Positions 7,649 to 15,318 of a stretch of 36,606 nt of DNA are shown in pieces. The notes under the pieces are model-generated. The model did no database searches and had not been told where the DNA came from. It saw nothing but the letters and a program-made list of their open reading frames with translations. Numbering within the stretch: the stretch's first letter is position 1; the number at the start of each line of letters is the position of its first letter. The stretch spans positions 1 to 36,606 of the forward strand of contig NZ_JANYGL010000018.1 of the NCBI RefSeq assembly GCF_025362435.1, in the 5' to 3' direction. Origin of the DNA: Polymorphobacter sp. (GTDB lineage Bacteria; Pseudomonadota; Alphaproteobacteria; Sphingomonadales; Sphingomonadaceae). The translations under genes were made by a program, and so were the position numbers.

Positions 7649-8128
7649 ATGCGCAGGCTCAATACTCTTCTGATGATCGCGGCGATCGGTGTCGCTACCG
7701 CCGCGACGGCGACCCCTACGACCGACTTCCTCAACGACGCGATCAAAGGCGACAATTCTGAGATCAAGCTCGGCGCAATGGCCGCGGAAAAGGGCGGTTC
7801 GGCGGGCATCAAGGCCTACGGCAAGATGCTCAACCAGGATCATACCGCGCACAAGGCCAAGCTGGTAGCGATCGCGCAGCCGCTCAACGTCGCCATTCCC
7901 GACGGCATGCTGACCGGGTCGGACGTCGAATATCTCAAGCTCAAGGTCCTGTCGGGAGCGGCGTTCGACAGGGAATTCGCCCGTCACATGGTCAAGGACC
8001 ATCAGGATGACATCGCGAAGTACGAGAAGGAGGTCGCGCGCAACGACCCAGCGACGGTCAAGCTCGCCAAGGCGACGCTGCCGACGCTGCGCAAGCATTT
8101 GAAGACTGCGCAGTCGCTGTCGAGCTGA
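7649..8128 (+). CDS. DUF4142 family periplasmic protein
   Basis: The 159-residue protein has an N-terminal signal peptide (MRRLNTLLMIAAIGVATAATA, cleavage near residue 20-22). It then has a four-helix, ferritin-like DUF4142 region: TDFLNDAIKGDNSEIKLG, YGKMLNQDHTAHKAKL, FDREFARHMVKDHQDDIAKYEKE and TLPTLRKHLKTAQ. The spaced histidines (DHTAH, HMVKDH, KH) are the family hallmark. No enzymatic activity is established. The ATG at 7649 is chosen because it follows an ACGGAGG site by 6 bases and starts the signal peptide. It is a single-gene unit with an EcfG promoter upstream and a strong terminator downstream, consistent with the stress association of many DUF4142 genes. Confidence 0.9.
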   Translation: MRRLNTLLMIAAIGVATAATATPTTDFLNDAIKGDNSEIKLGAMAAEKGGSAGIKAYGKMLNQDHTAHKAKLVAIAQPLNVAIPDGMLTGSDVEYLKLKVLSGAAFDREFARHMVKDHQDDIAKYEKEVARNDPATVKLAKATLPTLRKHLKTAQSLSS

Positions 8129-8150
8129 TCGAACTAACACCGCGTAGCCG

Positions 8151-8180
8151 GCTGGGGGTCGCGAGACCCCCAGCGATTTT
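8151..8180 (+). terminator. rho-independent terminator after the DUF4142 gene
   Basis: A perfect 10-bp stem (GCTGGGGGTC at 8151-8160 with GACCCCCAGC at 8165-8174) encloses a GCGA tetraloop and is followed by GATTTT. It lies 23 bases after the DUF4142 stop. Confidence 0.9.
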
Positions 8181-8310
8181 GCTTGGACCAAGCCGGCTCG
8201 GCAGCTTCCCCAGACACGCCGTCCTACGGGCGGCATATCGCAGCGCCTGACGGTGGCGCCCAGTCGTTCGCGCGCGTGCAACCGGGCGAGATGCAGACGC
8301 AGAACCCCGA

Positions 8311-8339
8311 CGTTTGTGTGAACTTATTTTGAACTTAGC
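8311..8339 (-). repeat. short dispersed 3'-flanking repeat, copy 1
   Basis: CGTTTGTGTGAACTTATTT plus a GAACTTAGC tail is nearly identical to 15266-15294 (one mismatch in 29). Read on the minus strand it is a TAAGTTC direct repeat lying about 25 bases beyond the queA stop. The other copy has the same position relative to the quinone oxidoreductase stop. The rest of 8181-8363 holds no gene I can support. Confidence 0.75.
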
Positions 8340-8363
8340 ACGGGATCGGGGTCCCGAGAGGCG

Positions 8364-9386
8364 TCACGGCAGCAGCAAGCTCGCGTCGCCGTAGCTGTAG
8401 AAGCGATACCCCTCGGAAACCGCATGGGCATACGCCGCCCGCATCGTGTCGAGCCCCATCAGCGCGCTGACGAGCATGAACAGCGTCGACTTGGGCAGAT
8501 GGAAGTTGGTCAGCAGCCCGTCGACCATCGCGAAGCGGAAGCCGGGGGTCATGAAGATACGCGTGTCGCCGCTCCACGCGCCGAGCCCATCGGGGGTCCA
8601 TGCGCTTTCGAGCAGCCGCGCGCTCGTCGTCCCGACCGCGATGACCCGCCCGCCGGCGTTGCGCGCGGCGACGATGCGGGCGGCGGTGGCGGCGTCGATG
8701 CTGCCCCATTCGGCATGCATCGCATGGTCGTCGGTGTCGTCGGCCTTGACCGGGAGGAAGGTCCCCGCGCCGACGTGGAGAGTGACGGTTTCGCGCGTGA
8801 TCCCCGCCGCGTCGAGCGCCGCGAGCAATTCGGGCGTGAAGTGCAGCCCGGCGGTCGGGGCGGCAACGGCGCCCGGCTTCGTCGCATAGACGGTCTGGTA
8901 GTCGTCGAGGTCCTGCGCATCGACCGCGCGCTTCGACGAGATATACGGCGGCAGCGGCATCTGCCCTGCGGCGGCGAGCGCCTCCTCGAATGGCAGCGCG
9001 CTGTCGAAGCGCCAGCGGACCGAGCCGTCCTCGCCGCGCGCCTCGACCAGCCCGCTCAAGCCGCCACCGAAGTCGATGCGGTCGCCGATCTTGAGGCGCT
9101 TGGCGTTCTTGACGAAGCTCCACCAGACGCGGTGGTCCTCGCGCTTGTGGAGCGTGACGCGGATCTTGGCGTCGTGTTTCATCCCCGCCAGTTGCGCCGG
9201 GATGACCCGAGTGTCGTTGAACACGAGGCAGTCGCCGGCACGGAGCAGCCCCGGCAGGTCGGCGATGCCGCGGTCGGCGAGGCCTTCCGGGGTGACGACG
9301 AGCAGCCGCGCCGCGTCGCGCGGCACGACCGGACGGAGCGCGATCCGGTCGGCAGGCAGGTCGAAGTCGAAGTCGGCGACGCGCAC
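8364..9386 (-). CDS. queA: S-adenosylmethionine:tRNA ribosyltransferase-isomerase
   Basis: The 340-residue enzyme transfers and isomerises the ribosyl group of AdoMet onto preQ1-tRNA to form epoxyqueuosine. Family features in order are [25 protein letters not shown] at the N-terminus, a [13 protein letters not shown] segment, [20 protein letters not shown] in the middle, [12 protein letters not shown], and [18 protein letters not shown] near the end. Length is typical. It starts 17 bases after the cyclophilin stop and is probably the last gene of that minus-strand operon. The tgt gene often found next to queA is not in this window. A dispersed repeat sits just beyond its stop. Confidence 0.96.
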   Translation of the reverse strand: MRVADFDFDLPADRIALRPVVPRDAARLLVVTPEGLADRGIADLPGLLRAGDCLVFNDTRVIPAQLAGMKHDAKIRVTLHKREDHRVWWSFVKNAKRLKIGDRIDFGGGLSGLVEARGEDGSVRWRFDSALPFEEALAAAGQMPLPPYISSKRAVDAQDLDDYQTVYATKPGAVAAPTAGLHFTPELLAALDAAGITRETVTLHVGAGTFLPVKADDTDDHAMHAEWGSIDAATAARIVAARNAGGRVIAVGTTSARLLESAWTPDGLGAWSGDTRIFMTPGFRFAMVDGLLTNFHLPKSTLFMLVSALMGLDTMRAAYAHAVSEGYRFYSYGDASLLLP

Positions 9387-9403
9387 GGCGGTATCCCGGA
9401 AGC

Positions 9404-10102
9404 TTACGGGCGCCGCGGCTTCGACGGAGCGTCGGGCGTGACGGGCGGCGGCGCCTTCGTCGGCAACGGCATCCCGGGCATCGGCATGTCGGCGGCCTGC
9501 GTCACCGGCAGCGCAGCCGAGGGGATCGGCGTCGACGGTGCCGGCGCCGGATAATTGTCCGATCCGATCGACGCGTGGACGATCTTCGACGGGTTCGCCG
9601 GCGGCTCGCCCTTCTCGATCGCGTCGACATATTCCATGCCCGACGTCACCCGGCCCCAGACGGTGTAATTATGGTCGAGCTTGAGCGACGGCGCGAGGCA
9701 GATGTAGAACTGGCTGTTGGCGCTGTCGTTGTCGCTCGCCCGCGCCATCGCGACCGCACCGCGGACGTGCGGCAGGTCGTTGAATTCGGCCTTGAGGTTG
9801 GGCAGCTTCGACCCGCCCTGCCCGGTCCCGGTCGGATCGCCGCCCTGCGCCATGAAGCCGTCGATGACGCGGTGGAAGATCGTGCCGTCGTAGAAATGCT
9901 CGCGGACCAATGTCCTGATCCGCTCGACGTGCTTCGGGGCGATATCGGGGCGCATCGCGATGGTGACGCGCCCGCCGGTCGACAGGTCGAGCACCAGGGT
10001 GTTCTCGGGGGTCAACGGCGGCGCGACCGGCGGCGCGGCGGTCTGTGCCGACGCCAGGCTTCCGATCGCCAGTGCCACGAAAGCCAGCAGTACCTTGCGC
10101 AT
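9404..10102 (-). CDS. periplasmic peptidyl-prolyl cis-trans isomerase, cyclophilin type
   Basis: The 232-residue protein catalyses proline isomerisation in exported proteins. Signal peptide [21 protein letters not shown] (cleavage after about residue 19) is followed by a cyclophilin core with [39 protein letters not shown] and [18 protein letters not shown]. The core is split by no insertions. The last 40 residues form a Pro/Met/Ala-rich tail ([17 protein letters not shown]) that is probably unstructured. The ATG at 10102 has a GGGGAT ribosome binding site 5 bases upstream; a TTG 12 bases further up is rejected. It sits between coaD and queA, an order common in alphaproteobacteria. Confidence 0.93.
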   Translation of the reverse strand: MRKVLLAFVALAIGSLASAQTAAPPVAPPLTPENTLVLDLSTGGRVTIAMRPDIAPKHVERIRTLVREHFYDGTIFHRVIDGFMAQGGDPTGTGQGGSKLPNLKAEFNDLPHVRGAVAMARASDNDSANSQFYICLAPSLKLDHNYTVWGRVTSGMEYVDAIEKGEPPANPSKIVHASIGSDNYPAPAPSTPIPSAALPVTQAADMPMPGMPLPTKAPPPVTPDAPSKPRRP

Positions 10103-10168
10103 CGTTATCCCCAAAACAGGTTTTCCCGCCGTAAACGTCCTCCGCTTGCGCGGCGCTGAACGATCCAG

Positions 10169-10666
10169 CTAGCGCCGCGCCCCGAGTTCGGCAACGCGCG
10201 CCACGACGTCAGCAGCGATCCGGGGGGTCACGAACTTGCGAATATCGCCGTCGTAGATCGCGATTTCCTTGACCAGCTTCGACGCGATCGGCTGGAGCGC
10301 GACGTCGGCCATCAGGAAGACCGTCTCGATCCGCGCGTTGAGCTGCTGGTTCATCCCCGCCATCTGGTATTCGTATTCGAAGTCCGACACCGCGCGCAGG
10401 CCGCGGATGATCACCTGGGCATGCTCGGCTTCGGCAAACTTCATCAGCAGCGTGCCGAACGAGACGACGCCGACGGCATCGCCAAGGTCCTCGGTCTCAC
10501 GCTTCACCTGCGCGACGCGCTCCTCGAGGCTGAACATCGGCGACTTCGAGGCGTTGGTCGACACGCCGATGATCAGCTTGTCGACGAGCTTCGCACCGCG
10601 CCGGATGATGTCCATGTGCCCGAGCGTGACGGGATCGAACGTGCCGGGATAGACGCCGATCCGCAT
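10169..10666 (-). CDS. coaD: phosphopantetheine adenylyltransferase
   Basis: The 165-residue enzyme makes dephospho-CoA from ATP and 4'-phosphopantetheine, the penultimate step of CoA synthesis. It has the nucleotidyltransferase signature GVYPGTFDPVTLGHMDII at the N-terminus (TxGH motif), then VSTNASKSPMFSLEERV, IIRGLRAVSDFEYEYQMAGMN and the late VKEIAIYDGDIRKFVTP segment (variant of the usual S-S-S-x-V-R-E-I, here ASKLVKEIA). Length and order are normal. It follows ispA by 38 bases on the minus strand and is probably cotranscribed. Confidence 0.96.
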   Translation of the reverse strand: MRIGVYPGTFDPVTLGHMDIIRRGAKLVDKLIIGVSTNASKSPMFSLEERVAQVKRETEDLGDAVGVVSFGTLLMKFAEAEHAQVIIRGLRAVSDFEYEYQMAGMNQQLNARIETVFLMADVALQPIASKLVKEIAIYDGDIRKFVTPRIAADVVARVAELGARR

Positions 10667-10704
10667 CGCCTAGACGTCGCGCGTCGAGTTGGCGGCGGCG
10701 CTCA

Positions 10705-11601
10705 TCAAAAATCCCGCTCGATGGCGAAGCGGGCGATCGCTCGCAGCAGGTCGGCTTCGCTGCCGTAGCTGTGGAGGTGATCGATCGCCTGGTCGATCAA
10801 CATCCCCGCCTGGGTCCGGGCGCGGTCGACGCCGAGCAGCGAGACGAAGGTTGCCTTTCCGGCCGCCGCGTCCTTGTGCACTGCCTTGCCGGTCTTGTCC
10901 GACGATCCCTCGACATCGAGCAGGTCGTCGGCGATCTGGAAGGCGAGGCCGAGGTCGTGGGCGTAGCCACGAAGCGGCGTGCGGCGGTCGTCGGGGATGT
11001 GCCCCATGATCGCGCCCGCCTCGAGGCAAAAGCCGATCAGCGCCCCGGTCTTCAACTGCTGGAGTCGCGTCGTCGCGGTCAGGTCGAATTCGTTCTCAGC
11101 AGCAGCGAGGTCCATCATCTGCCCGCCCGCCATCCCACTCGGGCCGCTGGCACGGGCGAGCTCGAGGACGAGCTCAGCGCGTGCCGACGGATCGGCATGG
11201 GTCGCCGGGTCGGCGAGGATTTCAAACGCCAGCGCATGGAGCGAGTCGCCGGCAAGGACCGCGGTCGCCTCGTCGAACGCCTTGTGGACGGTCGGCTTGC
11301 CGCGGCGCAGGTCGTCGTCGTCCATGCACGGCAGGTCGTCGTGGATCAGCGAATAGCAATGAACGCACTCGATCGCGAGGGCGACCCGGAGCGCGCGCTC
11401 ACGGTCGACGTTGAACAGGTCGCATGCCGCGACGACGAGCAACGGCCGCATCCGCTTGCCGCCGCCGATCGCGGCATGGCGCATGCCCGCGTACAGCCGG
11501 TCGCGCCCGTCGCCGGGAATCGGCAGCAGCCGGTCGAAGCGCTGGTCCATCGCCGTCCCGATCGCATCGAGCGCCGGCGTAAGGCTGTTCGACGATCGCA
11601 T
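10705..11601 (-). CDS. ispA: short-chain (farnesyl) polyprenyl diphosphate synthase
   Basis: The 298-residue trans-prenyltransferase condenses IPP with DMAPP/GPP, most likely to farnesyl diphosphate. GGGKRMRP (about 47-53) binds IPP. The first Asp-rich motif is [10 protein letters not shown] (88-97) with the two-residue insertion typical of bacterial FPP synthases, and the second is [10 protein letters not shown]. The ATG at 11601 is chosen because it begins 8 bases after the xseB stop; ATG 11619 would overlap xseB. The xseB-ispA order is conserved in many proteobacteria, often followed by dxs, which is absent here. Geranylgeranyl product specificity cannot be excluded. Confidence 0.93.
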   Translation of the reverse strand: MRSSNSLTPALDAIGTAMDQRFDRLLPIPGDGRDRLYAGMRHAAIGGGKRMRPLLVVAACDLFNVDRERALRVALAIECVHCYSLIHDDLPCMDDDDLRRGKPTVHKAFDEATAVLAGDSLHALAFEILADPATHADPSARAELVLELARASGPSGMAGGQMMDLAAAENEFDLTATTRLQQLKTGALIGFCLEAGAIMGHIPDDRRTPLRGYAHDLGLAFQIADDLLDVEGSSDKTGKAVHKDAAAGKATFVSLLGVDRARTQAGMLIDQAIDHLHSYGSEADLLRAIARFAIERDF

Positions 11602-11608
11602 GATCCGG

Positions 11609-11896
11609 TCAGCCTGCATCGAACGGCTTAAGTCCCGCCGCCTGGCCGTCGGCCCCGACGACGATCGCCTCGATCCGCGCGGTGGCACCGGCGAGCTTGT
11701 CTTCGCAATGCTTCTTCAAGCGCTGGCCATCGGTGTACAGGTCGATCGACTCCTCAAGTGTCGCATCGCCTGCTTCAAGCCGATGGACGATTTTCTCCAG
11801 CCGCGCCAGCGCGACCTCGAAACTCAACTCGGCGACATCGGATACAGGTTCGATCACGTCGCGGTTGTGGACGGACGGCCGTTGGGGGTCAAGCAT
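11609..11896 (-). CDS. xseB: exodeoxyribonuclease VII small subunit
   Basis: The 95-residue protein is the small subunit that binds XseA to form ExoVII, which degrades single-stranded DNA. The core LSFEVALARLEKIVHRLE-A-GDATLEESIDLYTDG (about 24-57) is the family signature, with the following KKHCEDKLAGATARIE helix. The first 15-20 residues are not conserved, so the start could be shorter than the ATG at 11896. It is directly followed by ispA. The gap to trcR upstream is 30 bases. Confidence 0.93.
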   Translation of the reverse strand: MLDPQRPSVHNRDVIEPVSDVAELSFEVALARLEKIVHRLEAGDATLEESIDLYTDGQRLKKHCEDKLAGATARIEAIVVGADGQAAGLKPFDAG

Positions 11897-11926
11897 ATCG
11901 CCCCGGAACTGCGGCGTTTCGTACGA

Positions 11927-12616
11927 TCAGCGACGGAACAGCGCGTCGCCCTGCTGCTGCGCGGTGCCGACTTCGGGCGCCGGGCCATGCTCGGCGATGT
12001 GCGCGGCAGCGACGCGCTCGGCGTGGAGCTGCTCGATCAGCTGGGCGCGCTCCTCGACGATCTTGCCCTCGTCGATGTTGGTGTCGACGCCGGCCTTCTT
12101 CGCCGCCGCCAGCACCAGCACGTCGAGTTCGCGCTGCGGGCACAGGCCGAGCGTGACCGGGTCCTTCGGCGTGATGTTGGCGATGTTCCAGTGCGACTTG
12201 TCGCGGATCGCGGCGATCGTCGTCTTGGTCGTGCCGATCAGGCGGCTGATCTGGTTGTCGGTGACCTCGGGGTGGTTACGGACGATCCACGCGATGCCGT
12301 CGGGCTTGTCCTGGCGCATCGACACCGGGGTGTAGCGCGGGCCCTTGGTCCGGCGCTCCTGCTCCGGCTGCTTCTCGAGCACCAACCGGCGCGACGGGTC
12401 GGCGGCGACGCGGTCGATCTCGGCCTGGGTCAGCTCACTCGAACGGATCGGATCGCGCCCGGTCAGCTTGGTCGCGGCGGTATCATCGGCGATCGCCTGG
12501 ATCTCGAGGATGTGCAGCCCGCAAAAGATCGCGATCTGTTCGAAGGTCAGCGCAGTATTGTCGACCAGCCACGCGGCGGTGGCATGCGCCATCAGGGGGG
12601 TTGTCGGAGCGCTCAT
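11927..12616 (-). CDS. trcR: cell-cycle transcriptional regulator TrcR (DUF1013)
   Basis: The 229-residue protein belongs to DUF1013, an alphaproteobacteria-specific family annotated as TrcR after Caulobacter work. The conserved block KPDGIAWIVRNHPEVTDNQISRLIGTTKTTIAAIRDKSHWN (about 105-145) contains a helix-turn-helix-like segment, followed by IANITPKDPVTLGLC. The N-terminal 65 residues resemble another short HTH-like region (NTALTFEQIAIFCGLHILEIQAI). A C-terminal charged tail ends in QQQGDALFRR. It is divergent from kynU across 114 bases holding a good promoter and a leader hairpin. It may head the xseB-ispA operon, but the 30-base gap alone does not prove it. Confidence 0.9.
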   Translation of the reverse strand: MSAPTTPLMAHATAAWLVDNTALTFEQIAIFCGLHILEIQAIADDTAATKLTGRDPIRSSELTQAEIDRVAADPSRRLVLEKQPEQERRTKGPRYTPVSMRQDKPDGIAWIVRNHPEVTDNQISRLIGTTKTTIAAIRDKSHWNIANITPKDPVTLGLCPQRELDVLVLAAAKKAGVDTNIDEGKIVEERAQLIEQLHAERVAAAHIAEHGPAPEVGTAQQQGDALFRR

Positions 12617-12647
12617 CGGCTGAAACCTTGCAAGTGAATATAGAAAG

Positions 12648-12669
12648 GGCCGCCCCTTGCGGAGCGGCC
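12648..12669 (-). other. hairpin in the 5' leader of trcR
   Basis: GGCCGC (12648-12653) and GCGGCC (12664-12669) form a perfect 6-bp stem with a 10-base loop. It lies between the proposed trcR promoter and the ribosome binding region, about 32-53 bases before the ATG. No poly-U follows, so it is not a simple terminator. Its function is unknown. Confidence 0.45.
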
Positions 12670-12681
12670 ATGTGACAAGTT

Positions 12682-12710
12682 GATGTAGGCGCGATACCCC
12701 GCACTATCAA
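12682..12710 (-). promoter_or_regulatory. probable sigma-70 promoter of trcR
   Basis: On the minus strand TTGATA (12705-12710) and TACATC (12682-12687) are 17 bases apart. The same bases read on the plus strand give TTGATG-N19-TATCAA toward kynU, and GTTGAT (12679-12684)/ATCAAC (12706-12711) form an inverted repeat, so the two divergent promoters may overlap. Confidence 0.45.
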
Positions 12711-12730
12711 CAAGGACTTGGCCAGCGACG

Positions 12731-13963
12731 ATGATTTCCCGTGAAGATTGCCTCGAACTCGACGCTGCCGACGGCCTTGCCTTCGCCCGGGCGCGCTTCG
12801 CACTGCCCGAAGGCGTGATCTATCTCGACGGCAACTCGCTCGGCGCCCTGCCCCGCCGGACCGCATCGCGCGTCGCCGACACTGTCACGCGCGAATGGGG
12901 CGAGCGGCTGATCCGCAGCTGGAACGACGCCGGCGACAAGACCGGCGGCTGGATCGACGCCCCGGCCAAGATCGGCGCAAGGATCGCGCGGCTGGTCGGC
13001 GCGGCGGCGGACGAGGTGATCGTCACCGACACCGTCTCGGTCGACGTCTTCAAACTCGCCGCCGCCGCGCTCGCGCTCCGCCCCGGACGGCGGGTCATCG
13101 TTACCGAGGCGGGCAATTTCCCGACCGACGTCTATGTCCTGCAGGGCCTCGCCGCGCTGACCGGGATCGAGCTTCGCATCGTCCCCCGCGCCGACATCGC
13201 AGCCGCGCTCGACGAATCGGTCGCGCTGCTGTTGCTGACGCAAACGCACTACCGCACCGGCGCGGTCCACGACATGGCGGCACTGACCGCCGCCGCGCAC
13301 GCCGCGGGAGCGCTGGCGTGCTGGGACCTGAGCCACAGCACCGGGGCGATCGCGGTGGCGCTCGATGCCACCGAGGCCGACATGGCGGTCGGCTGCGGCT
13401 ACAAGTTCCTCAACGGCGGCCCGGGAGCGCCGGCGTTCGTCTATGTCGCGCGCCGCCACCACGACCGCCTCAGCCAGCCGCTGACCGGGTGGATGGGCCA
13501 TGCCGCGCCGTTCGCCTTCGAGGGCGACTACCGCCCCGGCGGCGGCGTCGCGCGGATGCTGTCGGGAACGCCGGGGATGCTCGGCATGGCGGCGCTCGGC
13601 GCGGGCGTCGCGACCTTCGACGGGATCGACATGGCGGCGGCGGCGGCGAAGTCGCGCGCGCTCGGCGACCTGATGCTCGACCTCGTCGAGCAGCGCTGCC
13701 CCGAGATCGGCATCGCCTGCCCGCGCCACAACCGCGGCGCGCAGGTCAGCCTGAGCCACGATAACGCCTACGAAATCTGCCAGGCGCTGATCGGCCGGGG
13801 CGTCATCGGCGACTTCCGCACACCCGACGTGATCCGCTTCGGCTTCCCGGCGCTGTACGTTCGCTACGCGGACATTTGGGACGCGGTTGAATATCTGTCG
13901 CGGGTGCTGGCGAGCGGGGAGTGGCGCGAGGCGCGGTTTGCGGTGCGGGGGGCGGTGACCTGA
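12731..13963 (+). CDS. kynU: kynureninase
   Basis: The 410-residue PLP enzyme (class V aminotransferase fold) cleaves kynurenine to anthranilate and alanine in tryptophan breakdown. It has YLDGNSLGALP at about 31-41 (substrate site), GGWIDAP, EAGNFPTD (about 127-133), LLLLTQTHYRTGAVHDM, CWDLSHSTGA (about 197-205) and the PLP lysine in GCGYKFLNGGPGAPAF (Lys225). The end FGFPALYVRYADIWDAVEYL is typical. No other kynurenine pathway gene (kynA, kynB) lies in the window. It is divergent from trcR. Confidence 0.94.
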   Translation: MISREDCLELDAADGLAFARARFALPEGVIYLDGNSLGALPRRTASRVADTVTREWGERLIRSWNDAGDKTGGWIDAPAKIGARIARLVGAAADEVIVTDTVSVDVFKLAAAALALRPGRRVIVTEAGNFPTDVYVLQGLAALTGIELRIVPRADIAAALDESVALLLLTQTHYRTGAVHDMAALTAAAHAAGALACWDLSHSTGAIAVALDATEADMAVGCGYKFLNGGPGAPAFVYVARRHHDRLSQPLTGWMGHAAPFAFEGDYRPGGGVARMLSGTPGMLGMAALGAGVATFDGIDMAAAAAKSRALGDLMLDLVEQRCPEIGIACPRHNRGAQVSLSHDNAYEICQALIGRGVIGDFRTPDVIRFGFPALYVRYADIWDAVEYLSRVLASGEWREARFAVRGAVT

Positions 13964-14058
13964 GGGTTGGGCGGTCGAGGGCGGGATGTCTGTAATGGAT
14001 GGTTAGCTGCCATCTTGGCTGTCGAGGCGTTAGGGTCCGAAGCGTGTCGGAGAACCCT

Positions 14059-14892
14059 ATGTCACAGGTCATTGTCGTTATCGGCGCGGGCTCGATCGGA
14101 ATAGCGATTGCCCGCCGCATCGGCTTCGGCAAGCGCATCCTCCTCGCTGACTTGCGTCACGAGGCGACGGACGCCGCCGCAAGAGTCCTGAGTGACGCTG
14201 GCTTCGACACAAGCACAACCGTTGTCGACATTTCGTCGCGCGCATCGGTCGAAGCACTCGTGGCGAAGGCCAACGATATGGGAGACGTCTTCGGCATGAT
14301 CCACGCCGCCGGCGTCTCGCCGTCGCAAGCGCCTCCAGAGGTGATTTTGCACGTCGATCTATATGGCACCGCGCTTCTTCTGGAAGAATTTGGCAAGGTA
14401 ATTGCCGCAGGTGGATCTGGCATCGTGATCGCGTCGCAGTCGGGCCATCGCCTGAGGGCCCTTAGCGCCGATGAAGATCGGCTCCTTGCGACGACACCCG
14501 TCGAAGAATTGATGAGGCTTCCAATGCTTCAGCCTGACGTTGTGACCGACCCGCTCAATGCGTATCAAATTGCCAAACGAGGCAACTCTTTGCGTGTGAA
14601 GGCAGAAGCCGTTCGCTGGGCGAAGCGCGGCGCACGAGTTAACACGATCAGTCCCGGCATCATCATGACTCCGCTCGCCAACGACGAGCTCTCAGGCCCT
14701 CGGGGCGAAGGCTATCGCCGCATGATAAGCCTTTCGCCGGCAGGTCGCGCAGGAACCCCCGACGAGGTTGGCGCCGTGGGAGCGCTGCTAATGGGTCCCG
14801 ATGGAGGATTCATCACCGGCAGCGATTTCCTCATGGATGGCGGCGTTACTGCAAGTTATTTCTATGGCCCGCTCGCTCCTCCAAAAGATTAG
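14059..14892 (+). CDS. SDR family NAD(P)-dependent oxidoreductase
   Basis: The 277-residue short-chain dehydrogenase has a Rossmann glycine motif GAGSIGIAIA (9-18), an acidic residue after the second strand (D31, suggesting NAD), HAAGVS (about 82-87), a catalytic serine region ASQSG (S126/S128) and Y169-x-x-x-K173. The end IMTPLANDELSGPRGEGYRRMI, then GFITGSDFLMDGGVTASYF, is classical-SDR-like; the substrate is unknown. Insert 130-165 is longer than in many SDRs. The ATG at 14059 has GGAGA 8 bases upstream. Base composition looks visibly less GC-rich than its neighbours, and a dispersed repeat follows directly, so acquisition by transfer is possible. Confidence 0.9.
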   Translation: MSQVIVVIGAGSIGIAIARRIGFGKRILLADLRHEATDAAARVLSDAGFDTSTTVVDISSRASVEALVAKANDMGDVFGMIHAAGVSPSQAPPEVILHVDLYGTALLLEEFGKVIAAGGSGIVIASQSGHRLRALSADEDRLLATTPVEELMRLPMLQPDVVTDPLNAYQIAKRGNSLRVKAEAVRWAKRGARVNTISPGIIMTPLANDELSGPRGEGYRRMISLSPAGRAGTPDEVGAVGALLMGPDGGFITGSDFLMDGGVTASYFYGPLAPPKD

Positions 14893-14937
14893 GTCTGCTT
14901 TTGGGCGCAAGCCGCCGTCGACCATTCCGAACAAACC

Positions 14938-15176
14938 CCTGTCCTACACCTCGTCATCTGGACTACCCTCCTCCCGTCGCCACCGGGCGCGCGTGTTCTT
15001 TCTCATCACTGGCCCACGGCAAGTCGACGCCTTCACGGACGAGGCCAAGACGGTTCCGACGCGACAAAAACGTCAACTCTGTCAACTTAAGCGGTGGAAG
15101 CCCTGCATCGCGGGCGCTCCGAAACGCCGGTTCGGAACGACGGAAACGTCAACTCTGTCAACTTAACGCTCTAGCG
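14938..15176 (+). repeat. dispersed intergenic repeat, copy A
   Basis: This element of about 238 bp matches the reverse complement of 32811-33045. Shared blocks in order are CTGTCCTACACC (start), a block at 14981-15034 containing GTGTTCTTTCTCATCA, a 22-base block at 15069-15090, a variable 54-base spacer, the same 22-base block again at 15145-15166, and CGCTCTAG. The 22-base block read on the minus strand holds the direct repeat AGTTGAC-AG-AGTTGAC. The 426 bases from 14893 to 15318 hold no gene I can support, only this element, a partial second copy of the CTTTCTCATC block (about 15198-15215) and the short repeat at 15266. Confidence 0.85.
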
Positions 15177-15265
15177 TCCGCCATTGCCGCCCGGCGGCAC
15201 GCGCTCTTTCTCATCGGTGCAAACTCCTCGCTCTTCGCGGAAAGGCGAACGAGCAAAAACACCGG

Positions 15266-15294
15266 CGTTTGTGTGAACTTATTTGGAACTTAGC
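15266..15294 (-). repeat. short dispersed 3'-flanking repeat, copy 2
   Basis: CGTTTGTGTGAACTTATTT followed by a GGAACTTAGC tail matches 8311-8339 with one mismatch. Read on the minus strand it lies 25 bases beyond the stop of the quinone oxidoreductase gene, the same relation as copy 1 has to queA. Confidence 0.75.
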
Positions 15295-15318
15295 TTATTT
15301 GGTTAGTTTCCAGTTTGC

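Noticed and set aside
8424-9554. Long open frame antisense to queA and the cyclophilin gene
   Set aside because: High-GC DNA leaves many open antisense frames. It has no family similarity, while the opposite strand encodes complete conserved enzymes.
14938-15176. CRISPR array
   Set aside because: Only two 22-base repeats with one 54-base spacer per element, the spacer position is conserved between loci, and no cas gene is present.
14901-15293. Open frame through repeat element A containing KRQLCQL-like strings
   Set aside because: It is a translation of the dispersed repeat (both 22-base blocks give the same peptides), with no ribosome binding site. Similar spurious peptides should appear wherever the repeat occurs.
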